Translations under genes and position numbers: made by a program
Shown here: positions 16,364-24,693 of the stretch, in pieces
Position numbering within the stretch: the first letter of the stretch is position 1
Layout: every line of letters begins with the position of its first letter
Source of the DNA: DASRDZ01 sp035652335
Lineage (GTDB): Bacteria; Chloroflexota; Dormibacteria; Aeolococcales; Aeolococcaceae
NCBI GenBank assembly: GCA_035652335.1
Contig: DASRDZ010000005.1
Location: 1-64,000 of the forward strand
Direction: 5' to 3'
DNA: 64,000 bases
Notes under the pieces: model-generated
Seen by the model: the letters and a program-made list of their open reading frames with translations, nothing else
Databases searched by the model: none
Told to the model about the DNA's origin: nothing

Positions 16364-17604
16364 CCCCCAGCGCCCGGCTCCGCCGCAGCCCAGCCGCGCG
16401 CCGCAGCGGCCGGCAGGGCGCCCGTGATCAGCGAGGCCACGCGGTCGCGCACCGCCTCCCAGCGGTAGGTGGACGCCACCCAGTCGCGGCCGGATGCGCC
16501 CATCGCGGCCGCCAGCACGGGCTCGGCGAGCAGCCGCAACGCTCCCTCGGCGAGCCCGGCCGCGCCGCGATAGGCGATGCCCCCGTCACTGCGGGCCACC
16601 TGCCCGCGCAGGACGGGCGAGGCTCCGTTGGCCAGCACGGGCCGGCCCACCGCCCAGGCCTCCAGGGCCAGCAGCGAGAGCGACTCGTGGAAGCTCGGCA
16701 CCACCACCGCCGCGGCTCCGGCCAGGGCGTCCCAGCGCGACGCCTCGTCGAGCCGCCCCACCGGCAGCACCCCGTCGGACGCCGGCACGACCGTGCCCGC
16801 CTCCCCGGTCAGCACCAGCCGCACCCCGGCGCCGCGGTCGCGCAGCAGCCGCACGCCGCCGAGGAGCTCCTCCATGCCCTTGCCCGGCGCGACCCGGCCG
16901 CCGTAGAGCAGGTACGGCTCCTCCGCACCCAGACCCAGGCCGGCCCGGAACCGGGCCGCATCGACGCCCGCCGGCACCGCGATCCCCACGTTGCCCACCG
17001 CGTACGGTCGAGAGGCGGCGGCGGGATGCCGGGCCACCACGATCTCGCGCTCCTCCTCGGTGCCGAAGAGCAGCCCGTCCGCCGCCTGCAGGGCCGCGCC
17101 CACCGCCCGCAGCTGCAGCGGGCCCTCGTCGTGCGCCGCCGGCAGCATCAGCCGGGGCCCGCGGTAGGCGGGCAGCCCGACCACCGTCGGCTGGTACAGG
17201 TAGGGCACGAACAGGGCCGGCATCGGCCCCGCGGTCTGCAGCGCGCCGAGCAGCGACGGCGACCACGGTCCCTGCAGGGCCAGCCAGGCCGCCTCCGGCC
17301 GCAGCCCCGCCGGCAGCCGGAAGAAGCCGCGCGACAGCTCGTGGAACATCCGCGGCCGTCGCGGCGCCCTGACCCGGAAGCGCCGCACCACGACGCCGCT
17401 CTCGACCGCCACTCCGGGCTCCAGCTCGTCGCGCCAGGTGGCGGCGTCCAGCGCGCAGGTGGTGAAGACCTCGACCCGCCAGCCCGCGCCGGCCAGCCAC
17501 TCCGCCAGCATCCGCGCCAGGCGCTCCGCGCCGCCCACCACCGCCTCGCCGTACCGGGGGGTGACGACGCGCAGCGCGGCGGGTGCGGCCGGGGTTTCGG
17601 TCAC
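16360..17604 (-). CDS. GT4 family glycosyltransferase (GGAE-type)
   Basis: A 414-residue GT-B enzyme and first gene of the minus-strand glycosyltransferase run. The N-terminus contains RVVTPRYGEAVVGGAERLAR and VEVFTTCALDAATW, matching the GGAE-type paralogues at 13070 and 31014. The donor half has LLYGGRVAPGKGMEELL and VPSFHESLSLLALEAWAVGR (EX7E present). GTG 17604 is preceded at 7 bases by CATACT, suggesting a leaderless message. Substrate unknown. Confidence 0.85.
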   Translation of the reverse strand: MTETPAAPAALRVVTPRYGEAVVGGAERLARMLAEWLAGAGWRVEVFTTCALDAATWRDELEPGVAVESGVVVRRFRVRAPRRPRMFHELSRGFFRLPAGLRPEAAWLALQGPWSPSLLGALQTAGPMPALFVPYLYQPTVVGLPAYRGPRLMLPAAHDEGPLQLRAVGAALQAADGLLFGTEEEREIVVARHPAAASRPYAVGNVGIAVPAGVDAARFRAGLGLGAEEPYLLYGGRVAPGKGMEELLGGVRLLRDRGAGVRLVLTGEAGTVVPASDGVLPVGRLDEASRWDALAGAAAVVVPSFHESLSLLALEAWAVGRPVLANGASPVLRGQVARSDGGIAYRGAAGLAEGALRLLAEPVLAAAMGASGRDWVASTYRWEAVRDRVASLITGALPAAAARGWAAAEPGAGG

Positions 17605-17611
17605 GGGCGGC

Positions 17612-17617
17612 AGTATG
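17612..17617 (-). promoter_or_regulatory. -10-like element (CATACT)
   Basis: CATACT on the minus strand 7 bases before GTG 17604, one mismatch to the TANNNT pattern. Confidence 0.35.
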
Positions 17618-17792
17618 CCGCAATCGTCAACGCAGTCCCGTCACGCACGTGCGCGCCCGCGCGCGCTGCTCGCGCCGTGTGCGCGTGTAGGCGCATGTAA
17701 ACGCGAGACAACAGTCCGACGGGGGCATCGCCTCCGCGTAACGGCCCTTTCGCGGTTGCCTCACATCGGCCCCGATTCGCAAGGAGCCTCCC

Positions 17793-17798
17793 TAGGAT
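17793..17798 (+). promoter_or_regulatory. -10 element (TAGGAT) of a leaderless gene
   Basis: TAGGAT ends 7 bases before ATG 17806. An AGGAG at 17782-17786 is too far upstream to be the ribosome site. Confidence 0.5.
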
Positions 17799-17805
17799 CG
17801 GGCAC

Positions 17806-19182
17806 ATGTCCCCCCAGCGTCCCCATCTCACCGTCCTTGCGCGCGTCCTCGCAACCGCCACCGCAGCCGTGCTGGTGCCGCTCGCCGTGCCGACCGCGGC
17901 GGGAGCGGACTTCGTCCCCTGGGGCACGGTGCTGGTGCCCACCAGCCAGTGGGTCAGCCCCGAGGTCGCCGAGCTCGGCAACTTCAACGTCTACAGCAAC
18001 GGCACCGGCAGCCAGGACCAGAGCAGCACCTACGGCCTCGCCTACGAGTGCGTCGAGCTGGCCCAGCGCTTCGCCGCGGTGCGCTACGGCGAGCAGAAGG
18101 TCTGGCCGATCAGCTACGCGTACCAGATGTGGGACGCGGCGCCCACCCTGTCGATCCCGCTGCTGCAGCTGCCCAACGGCGGGGCGCAGCCGCCGCAGAC
18201 CGGCGACCTGCTGATCTTCAACCACTCCACCGCCGCCCCCTTCGGGCACGTCGCCGTGGTCGCCGACACCGGTCCCGGCTACGTCGACATCGTCGAGCAG
18301 AACTGGGGCAACTCCAGCCCCACCGGCACCGCGCGCCTGCCCATCGACGGCACCACCATGCCCGACCGCAGCGGCGTGCCGATCATCGGCTGGCTGCGCT
18401 CCAGCACCTCGGCGCTGCCCTTCAAGCCCACCCTGATCACCCAGTCGGGCCTGGTCTACCCCGTCGCCGGCGCCAGCAACTTCGGCGGTCCCGTGAGCCT
18501 GGCCCTGGCCTCGCCGATCGTCGGCGCCGCCGGCACCCCGGACGGCAAGGGCTACTGGATGGTGGGCAGCGACGGCGGCATCTTCAGCTACGGCGACGCC
18601 CAGTTCTACGGCACCACGGCGGGCACCAAGCTGAACGCGCCGGTCATCGGCATGACCGCCACCCACGACGGCAAGGGCTACTGGCTGGTGGCCGCCGACG
18701 GCGGCATCTTCAGCTTCGGCGACGCCCGCTTCTACGGCAGCACCGGCGGCATGAAGCTGAACGCGCCGGTGGTGGGCATGGCCCCCACGCCGGACGGCAA
18801 CGGCTACTGGATGGTGGCCTCGGACGGCGGCATCTTCAGCTTCGGCGACGCGCAGTTCTGGGGCAGCACCGGCGGCATGAGGCTGAACAAGCCGGTCAAC
18901 GGCATGGCCCCGACCGCCACAGGCAACGGCTACTGGCTGGTGGCCTCGGACGGCGGCATCTTCAGCTTCGGCGACGCCCGCTTCTTCGGCAGCGCCGGCG
19001 GCATCCAGGTGCCCAGCCCGGTGGTGCGCATGACCGCCAGCAGCGACGGCAACGGCTACTGGCTGGCCACCAGCGGCGGCAGCGTCTACGCCTACGGCGA
19101 CGCCAGGTTCTTCGCCAACAGTGGCGTGGTCGGCACGGCCAGCCCGGTGGTCGGCATGGTCGCAACGGTGGCGCAGCAGTAG
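17806..19182 (+). CDS. secreted CHAP-domain amidase with C-terminal GYW repeats
   Basis: A 458-residue secreted protein. A signal peptide (residues 1-34, ending TAAGAD) is followed by a CHAP domain (~40-205), a cysteine amidase/endopeptidase fold that cuts peptidoglycan peptides. The catalytic Cys is in YECVELAQRF (Cys82) and the His in FGHVAVVAD (His148), with a polar residue in VEQNWG. Residues ~214-456 are one degenerate and five clear copies of a 42-residue repeat (GYWMVASDGGIFSFGDA type), likely a surface-binding propeller or solenoid. A cell-wall remodelling or cell-separation role is plausible. The next gene starts immediately after its stop. Confidence 0.82.
   Translation: MSPQRPHLTVLARVLATATAAVLVPLAVPTAAGADFVPWGTVLVPTSQWVSPEVAELGNFNVYSNGTGSQDQSSTYGLAYECVELAQRFAAVRYGEQKVWPISYAYQMWDAAPTLSIPLLQLPNGGAQPPQTGDLLIFNHSTAAPFGHVAVVADTGPGYVDIVEQNWGNSSPTGTARLPIDGTTMPDRSGVPIIGWLRSSTSALPFKPTLITQSGLVYPVAGASNFGGPVSLALASPIVGAAGTPDGKGYWMVGSDGGIFSYGDAQFYGTTAGTKLNAPVIGMTATHDGKGYWLVAADGGIFSFGDARFYGSTGGMKLNAPVVGMAPTPDGNGYWMVASDGGIFSFGDAQFWGSTGGMRLNKPVNGMAPTATGNGYWLVASDGGIFSFGDARFFGSAGGIQVPSPVVRMTASSDGNGYWLATSGGSVYAYGDARFFANSGVVGTASPVVGMVATVAQQ
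18444..19179 (+). repeat. GYW repeat array 1 (six units, first degenerate)
   Basis: Tandem in-frame 126-base units encoding GYWxVxxDGGIFSFGDAxF, a GSxGGxxLNxPV stretch and GMxxTxDG. The first unit lacks its GYW half. Confidence 0.8.
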
Positions 19183-21000
19183 ATGTCCTCGGTGCGTCGC
19201 GCGCTGCTCGTCCTGGCCCTGGCAGCGCTCGGCGCACCGGCGCCGGTTCTGGCCCAGGCTGACACGAACTCGCCGTCCGCGACGAGCGCGGCCGCCTGTC
19301 CCGCGGCCACCGCGGGGCACGTCACGTGCTTCGCGCGGGTCAAGCTGCAGAGCGCGGGCGGCCCCAGGGTGCACGCCATGACCGCGAGCGCCAGCGGCGG
19401 CTACGGACCCGCCGACCTGCAGAGCGCCTACGGCATCGCGCCGCTCAACGGCGGCAAGGGTCAGACCGTCGCCGTCGTCGACGTCGCCGACGACCCCAAC
19501 GCGGAGAGCGACATGGCGGCCTACCGGGCCGCGTACGGGCTGCCCGCCTGCAGCAGCGGCACCGGCTGCTTCCGCAAGGTGAACATGAGCGGCGCCGCCA
19601 CCCCCGACGCCAACTGGGCGGTGGAGATCTCGCTCGACCTCGACATGGTCTCGGCCGGCTGCCCCGACTGCTCCGTCCTGCTCGTCGAGGTTCCCCAGGA
19701 CCAGAGCGGCAGCGCCAGCGTCCAGGCCATCGTCCAGGGCGTCGCCCTGGCGATCCAGCTGGGCGCCCGCGAGGTCAGCCTCAGCCTCGGCTCCTCCGAG
19801 TACGCGGGCGAGACGCTCAGCGACCCGCAGCTCAGCCACGCCGGCGTCTCCATCACCGTGGCCAGCGGCGACAGCGGGTTCGGCACCTCGTACCCGGCGA
19901 CGTCGCCCGACGTCATCGCCGTCGGCGGCACCTCGCTGCGCCGCGCTGCCACCTCGCGCGGCTGGGCCGAGACGGCCTGGTCGGGCGGCGGCTCCGGCTG
20001 CAGCGCCTTCGAGCCCAAGCCGGCCTGGCAGCACGACGGTGGCTGCCCGCTGCGCACCGACAACGACGTCGCCCTCGACGCCGACCCCTCCACCGGCGTG
20101 GCGGTGTACGACAGCTACCAGAGCTCAGGCTGGACGGTGGTCGGCGGCACCTCGGTGGGCGCGCCGCTCCTCGCCGGCATCACCGCGCTGGACGGCGGCC
20201 TCTCCGGCAGCGGGGCGCAGAGCTTCTACTCCAGCGTCAGCAACGACGTCGTCGCCGGCAGCAACGGCGTCTGCGCGCCGCTCTACCTCTGCACCGCGGG
20301 GCCCGGCTTCGACGGGCCGACGGGGGTGGGCTCGCCGGTCGGCGCGCCCCATCCGCCCGCCCCGCCACCCACGGGCGGCTACTGGCTGGTGGCGGCCGAC
20401 GGTGGCATCTTCCCCTTCGGCACCGCCACGGGGTACGGCTCGACCGGCGGCGTCCGCCTCAACCAGCCGATCGTGGGCATGGCCTCGACGCCGGACCACG
20501 GTGGCTACTGGCTGGTCGCGGCCGACGGCGGCATCTTCCCGTTCGGCGACGCCGTGGGCTACGGGTCGACCGGCGGCATCCACCTCAACCAGCCGATCGT
20601 CGGCATGGCGGCGACGCCCTCGGGTCACGGCTACTGGCTGGTCGCAAGTGACGGCGGCATCTTCCCCTTCGGGGACGCCGGCGGCTGGGGCTCGACCGGG
20701 GGCATCCACCTCAACCAGCCGATCGTCGGCATGACGCCCACGCCGACCGGCAACGGCTACTGGCTGGTGGCGTCGGACGGCGGGATCTTCCCCTTCGGCG
20801 ACGCGGGCGGCTACGGCTCGACCGGTGGCATGCGGCTCAACCAGCCGATCGCCGGCATGGCCGCGACGCACGACGGCGCGGGGTACTGGCTGGTGGCCTC
20901 GGACGGCGGCATCTTCCCGTTCGGCGACGCCGGCGGCTGGGGCTCGACCGGCAACCTGGTGCTCAACCGGCCCATCGTGGGGATGGCGGCGGGCTCCTGA
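19183..21000 (+). CDS. secreted S53 (sedolisin-like) serine peptidase with GYW repeats
   Basis: A 605-residue exported protein with a signal peptide (1-25). The catalytic domain (~75-385) has the sedolisin layout: Glu148 and Asp152 in WAVEISLDLD, an oxyanion Asp in TVASGDSGFG (Asp230) and the nucleophile in GGTSVGAPLL (Ser324). The closing GFDGPTGVGSPVG stretch forms the calcium site in this family. The usual long pro-domain is reduced to about 50 residues. After a short proline linker, five 42-residue GYW repeats run from residue 399 to the end. Sedolisins act at acidic pH, which would suit an acid soil, but that is inference. The ATG directly abuts the stop of the CHAP gene, so the two are coupled. 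Confidence 0.85.
   Translation: MSSVRRALLVLALAALGAPAPVLAQADTNSPSATSAAACPAATAGHVTCFARVKLQSAGGPRVHAMTASASGGYGPADLQSAYGIAPLNGGKGQTVAVVDVADDPNAESDMAAYRAAYGLPACSSGTGCFRKVNMSGAATPDANWAVEISLDLDMVSAGCPDCSVLLVEVPQDQSGSASVQAIVQGVALAIQLGAREVSLSLGSSEYAGETLSDPQLSHAGVSITVASGDSGFGTSYPATSPDVIAVGGTSLRRAATSRGWAETAWSGGGSGCSAFEPKPAWQHDGGCPLRTDNDVALDADPSTGVAVYDSYQSSGWTVVGGTSVGAPLLAGITALDGGLSGSGAQSFYSSVSNDVVAGSNGVCAPLYLCTAGPGFDGPTGVGSPVGAPHPPAPPPTGGYWLVAADGGIFPFGTATGYGSTGGVRLNQPIVGMASTPDHGGYWLVAADGGIFPFGDAVGYGSTGGIHLNQPIVGMAATPSGHGYWLVASDGGIFPFGDAGGWGSTGGIHLNQPIVGMTPTPTGNGYWLVASDGGIFPFGDAGGYGSTGGMRLNQPIAGMAATHDGAGYWLVASDGGIFPFGDAGGWGSTGNLVLNRPIVGMAAGS
20377..20997 (+). repeat. GYW repeat array 2 (five units)
   Basis: Five 126-base in-frame units of the GYWLVAxDGGIFPFGDA form, with GSTGGIHLNQPIVGM linkers. 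Closer in sequence to arrays 3 and 4 than to array 1. Confidence 0.85.
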
Positions 21001-21043
21001 CGTCCCGGTTGAGGTGCACGGCGCACGCTCGGCCCGCCGCTGC

Positions 21044-21049
21044 TAGGAT
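21044..21049 (+). promoter_or_regulatory. -10 element (TAGGAT)
   Basis: TAGGAT 11 bases before ATG 21061, the same hexamer as before the CHAP gene; gives the third repeat protein its own near-leaderless transcript. Confidence 0.45.
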
Positions 21050-21060
21050 CGCCGCCGCAC

Positions 21061-23769
21061 ATGCCCCGCCGCGCAACCGTCGCCGTCCTCGCCGCGATGC
21101 TCGCCGCCGCCGCAGGCACGCACGGTGCGCGCGCAGCGGTGCCGGCGTCTCCGGCGACGTCGGGACCTGCGCTGCAGGGCGTGGCGCGGGTGATCCCGCT
21201 GGCGGGCGTCGCCCATCCCGCGCGCACCGCCGCACCGCGCGTGGCCTCGCCGTCCGTCGTGCAGGACACCGCCGCTCGCGCGCCCGAACGGCGCGCACCG
21301 CACCCGCGCACGGTCTCGCCGTCGACGGCGACGCAGTTCCTGCCGGAGATCGTCGAGGGGCGCCTCGGCGTCTCCCAGCTCAGCACGCTGCAGGGTGCGC
21401 AGCACGACACGCAGGCTTCGCGCGTGAGCCCGCCCGACACCACCATGTCGGCCAGCGCCACGACCGTCGCGGAGATGGTCAACCTCAGCCTGCTGACCAT
21501 GAACCACGACGGCAGCAACCCGCAGATGGTGCAGCTCAAGGACATCTGGAGCCTCGCCGACGCCCGGGTCGGCACGGGACAGTTCGACCTCTCCGACCCG
21601 CGCATCGTCTTCGATCCCCAAGCGGGGACCGGCGGCCGCTGGTTCATCTCCATCGTCTACTACGACCCCAACCTGTTCAACGGCAACGCCGCGGCGTCCG
21701 CCACGCACAGCTGGATCGGCTTCGCGGCGTCGACCGACGCCACGCCGACGTCGTGGAACGTGTACTCGTTCCAGGGCGCGCCCGGAGTGCTGATGGACCA
21801 GCCGGGCCTGGGCGTCAACGTCGACAAGATCACGCTGAGCGCCAACGACTTCGACTACGGCAACGGCGGGCTGTGGACCGGCGCCAACGTCATCGCCGCC
21901 AACCAGGCGCAGATGGTCGCGGGCAGCGCCGTGTCGACCTTCGCGATCCAGGACTCGACAGGCTTCGGCTACGCCCCCGCCGTGACCACGGGATCGACGA
22001 CCACCGCCACCGAGTACGTGCCGGAGAACTTCCAGCCCTTCGACCCGAACACCGGCAATCCCACCGGGCCGCAGGCGGTGCGCATCCAGGCCATCAGCGG
22101 TATTCCCGGCGTCGGCGGCGGGGCCAGCGACATGCAGTTCACCATCACCATGTGCGTCTCCTGCGGCAATGCCTCGCTGACCGGCCAGCCGGGCGGCGTA
22201 ACGCAGCCCAACTCCGCGACCACCCTGGACCCGGGTGACGACCGCTTCCTCGGCTCGGTGTGGCAGAGCGGCAAGCTCTGGACCGGCGGCAGCACCGCCG
22301 TCACCACGGGACCGGAGTCGGCGATGTCGATCTTCGAGGTCGACACCGCCAGCATGACCATTCCCTTCGACGCCGCCCTCGACTCGGGGACGGGCGAGTC
22401 GTTCTTCTATCCCAGCATCGCGCTCGACCAGAACGGCACGCCGTTCGTCGCCTTCAGCCGCGCCTCGGCGACGCGCTACGCGAGCAGCGCGGCGGGCGCG
22501 GTGGTCGGATCCGGCGCGAGCGTCGCCTTCCTCACCGCGGGAGTGCTCGACGGCGGCGCCGGGCAGGGGCCGTACGACTGCATGTGCACCGGCGGCCAGA
22601 ACCCGACGCGCTTCGGTGACTACTCCGGTTCCGCCGTCGACCCGTCGGATCCCAGCACGGTCTGGGTCGCCTCGGAGTACTCCGGCGTTGGTGACGGAAG
22701 TGGCAAGAACTGGGCGACCCTGATGACCCGGGTCACCCTCGACGCGCCGGGTGCGACGTCGTCCTCGCCGGGCAGCGGGCCCACCCGCGGCGGCACCTGG
22801 GTGACGGTGAACGGCAGCTCCCTCGACGAGAACAGCCAGGTGCTCTTCGGCGGCACCCCGGCGCAGGCCGTGCAGCAGCGCGGACCGGCGCAGCTCGTCG
22901 CCCTGAGCCCGCCGCACCGCGCCGGCACCGTCGACGTCACCGTGGTCACCCCGACGGGGAGCGCCACCCTGCACGCCGCCTTCACCTACGTCCTGCCGCC
23001 GCGGAGCGGCGGGTACTGGCTGGTCGCCTCGGACGGCGGCATCTTCCCCTTCGGCAACGCCGGCGGCTACGGCTCGACGGGGAACGTCCGGCTCAACCAG
23101 CCGATCGTCGGCATGGCCGCCATCGCGGATGGCAGCGGGTACTGGCTGGTGGCCGCCGACGGCGGCATCTTCCCGTTCGGCAACGCGCTCAACCACTCCT
23201 ACGGTTCGACCGGAGGCATCCACCTCAACAAGCCGGTGGTGGGCATGGCCCCGACGCCGGACGGCAACGGCTACTGGCTGGTCGCCTCGGACGGCGGCAT
23301 CTTCCCCTTCGGCGACGCCGGCGGCTACGGCTCGACGGGGAACATCCGGCTCAACCAGCCGATCGTCGGCATGGCGCCGACGCCGACCGGGCACGGCTAC
23401 TGGCTGGTGGCGTCCGACGGCGGCATCTTCCCCTTCGGCGACGCCGGCGGCTACGGGTCGACGGGGAACATCCACCTCAACCAGCCGATCGTCGGCATGG
23501 CGGCGACGACCGACGGCGGCGGCTACTGGCTGGTCGCCTCCGACGGCGGGATCTTCCCCTTCGGCGACGCGGCGGGGTGGGGGTCGACGGGCAACATCCA
23601 CCTCAACCAGCCGATCGTCGGCATGGCCCAGTCGGGTGACGACGGCGGGTACTGGCTGGACGCGGCCGACGGCGGCATCTTCCCCTTCGGCGACGCGGCC
23701 GGCTACGGCTCGACGGGGAACATCCGGCTGAACCAGCCGATGGTGGGAATGGCGGCGAGCCAGCCCTAG
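21061..23769 (+). CDS. large secreted protein with IPT domain and GYW repeats
   Basis: A 902-residue exported protein. A signal peptide spans about 1-25. The next ~540 residues are an extracellular domain I cannot place: it contains WFISIVYYDPNLFNG, SWIGFAASTDATPTSW and FYPSIALDQNGTPFVAFS. Sequence of this kind (sample-date-like propeller strands) resembles BNR/sialidase-type beta-propellers, without clear Asp boxes. A Cys pair lies in YDCMCTGGQNPTRFGDYSG. Residues ~570-645 form an IPT/TIG immunoglobulin-like domain (PTRGGTWVTVNGSSLDE, VLFGGTPAQAV). Six GYW repeats follow from residue 651. No catalytic residues are identified; adhesion or glycan binding is possible. Confidence 0.7.
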   Translation: MPRRATVAVLAAMLAAAAGTHGARAAVPASPATSGPALQGVARVIPLAGVAHPARTAAPRVASPSVVQDTAARAPERRAPHPRTVSPSTATQFLPEIVEGRLGVSQLSTLQGAQHDTQASRVSPPDTTMSASATTVAEMVNLSLLTMNHDGSNPQMVQLKDIWSLADARVGTGQFDLSDPRIVFDPQAGTGGRWFISIVYYDPNLFNGNAAASATHSWIGFAASTDATPTSWNVYSFQGAPGVLMDQPGLGVNVDKITLSANDFDYGNGGLWTGANVIAANQAQMVAGSAVSTFAIQDSTGFGYAPAVTTGSTTTATEYVPENFQPFDPNTGNPTGPQAVRIQAISGIPGVGGGASDMQFTITMCVSCGNASLTGQPGGVTQPNSATTLDPGDDRFLGSVWQSGKLWTGGSTAVTTGPESAMSIFEVDTASMTIPFDAALDSGTGESFFYPSIALDQNGTPFVAFSRASATRYASSAAGAVVGSGASVAFLTAGVLDGGAGQGPYDCMCTGGQNPTRFGDYSGSAVDPSDPSTVWVASEYSGVGDGSGKNWATLMTRVTLDAPGATSSSPGSGPTRGGTWVTVNGSSLDENSQVLFGGTPAQAVQQRGPAQLVALSPPHRAGTVDVTVVTPTGSATLHAAFTYVLPPRSGGYWLVASDGGIFPFGNAGGYGSTGNVRLNQPIVGMAAIADGSGYWLVAADGGIFPFGNALNHSYGSTGGIHLNKPVVGMAPTPDGNGYWLVASDGGIFPFGDAGGYGSTGNIRLNQPIVGMAPTPTGHGYWLVASDGGIFPFGDAGGYGSTGNIHLNQPIVGMAATTDGGGYWLVASDGGIFPFGDAAGWGSTGNIHLNQPIVGMAQSGDDGGYWLDAADGGIFPFGDAAGYGSTGNIRLNQPMVGMAASQP
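23011..23766 (+). repeat. GYW repeat array 3 (six units)
   Basis: Six tandem 126-base units, one with a short insertion (NALNHSYGS). Units 3-5 are nearly identical to each other at the DNA level. Confidence 0.85.
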
Positions 23770-23822
23770 AAGGGTGCGTTTCCGGCGATGCGCCGCTGCC
23801 GCGGTGCTCGGGACGACCACGG

Positions 23823-23828
23823 TACACT
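23823..23828 (+). promoter_or_regulatory. -10 element (TACACT)
   Basis: TACACT about 43 bases before ATG 23872; unlike most promoters here the message would have a leader of about 35-40 bases with a GGAG ribosome site at 23863-23866. Confidence 0.4.
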
Positions 23829-23871
23829 GGCACGGATTGCCTCGCCCGAACGAATGTTCTACGGAGTCGGC

Positions 23872-24693
23872 ATGGCCGAAACTAGCCTGGAAGGCCCCAC
23901 CACGGGGCAGGCACGAGCTGCCGGAGCCGCCGGCCGCGGAGCTCTGAGCCTGGAGCTGGACCACCCGACGCTGAGCATCGTCATGCCCGTCTTCAACGAG
24001 GGTGCGGTCATCGAGCAGGTCGTCAGAGAGCTCGATGCGGAGATCGTCGAGAAGCTCGGCACATGCGAGATGGTCGTCGTCGACGATTGCTCGACCGACG
24101 ACACCCACCGGATCCTGAGCGAGCTGAGCGCAACGCTGCCGCAGCTCACGGTCGTCCGGAACGAGCCCAATCGCGGCCACGGTCCCAGTGTCCTGCGCGC
24201 CCTCGACATGGCGACGGGCGACTGGATCTTCCAGGTCGACTCGGACCGGCAGCACCTCGCGGCGGAGTTCTGGGACCTGTGGGCCGTCCGCGACGACGCC
24301 GATCTCGTCCTCGGCGTGCGCCGCCAGCGCCGTGACGGGCCGTACCGGCTGCTGATCACGTTCTTCGTGCGCCTCGGAGTCTCGATGCTTGCGCGCAGGC
24401 GCATCCGCGACTCCAACGTGCCCTTCCGGCTGTACCGGCGGGAGCTCTGGCAGGACGTGGGTCCGCTCATGGAGCAGGACACGCTGGCGCCGTCCATCCA
24501 CCTCGCCGTCGGCGCCGCACTCCGTGGCTGGCGGATCGTCGAGGTCGAGGTGACCCACCTGCCCCGCGTCACCGGCCTGTCCTTCCACCGAGGCTTTCGG
24601 GTCCTCAAGTTCAGCCTGCGTGGTCTCCGGCAGCTGATTCGGTTCCGGATGAAGCAGGCGAGGAGTCCCAGGACGACCACGCGCCCTGCATGA
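23872..24693 (+). CDS. GT2 family glycosyltransferase, dolichyl-phosphate-mannose-synthase-like
   Basis: A 273-residue GT-A enzyme without membrane helices. The domain starts at ~residue 35 with LSIVMPVFNEGAVIEQVV, continues with MVVVDDCSTDDTH, and has the metal-binding DxD as WIFQVDSDRQ. RRRIRDSNVPFRLYRREL and the downstream loop match polyprenyl-phosphate glycosyltransferases. It probably transfers a sugar to a lipid phosphate. ATG 23872 is preferred over 23854 because GGAG lies at the right distance. It overlaps the RGP-like gene by four bases (ATGA), tying the two functions together. Confidence 0.82.
   Translation: MAETSLEGPTTGQARAAGAAGRGALSLELDHPTLSIVMPVFNEGAVIEQVVRELDAEIVEKLGTCEMVVVDDCSTDDTHRILSELSATLPQLTVVRNEPNRGHGPSVLRALDMATGDWIFQVDSDRQHLAAEFWDLWAVRDDADLVLGVRRQRRDGPYRLLITFFVRLGVSMLARRRIRDSNVPFRLYRRELWQDVGPLMEQDTLAPSIHLAVGAALRGWRIVEVEVTHLPRVTGLSFHRGFRVLKFSLRGLRQLIRFRMKQARSPRTTTRPA

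Larger units (their letters stand above)
17605..17805. other. divergent intergenic region with alternating CG/GT tract
   Basis: The 201-base gap between two divergent transcription units holds a 17640-17710 segment rich in alternating purine-pyrimidine steps (GCGCGCGC, GTGTGCGCGTGT) and promoter-like hexamers at both edges. No ORF, tRNA or riboswitch is recognised. Confidence 0.4.

Noticed and set aside
17605..17805. Riboswitch before the CHAP amidase (as c-di-AMP riboswitches precede wall hydrolases in actinobacteria)
   Set aside because: The TAGGAT element lies only 7 bases from the ATG, leaving no room for a transcribed aptamer, and I see no conserved ydaO-type core.
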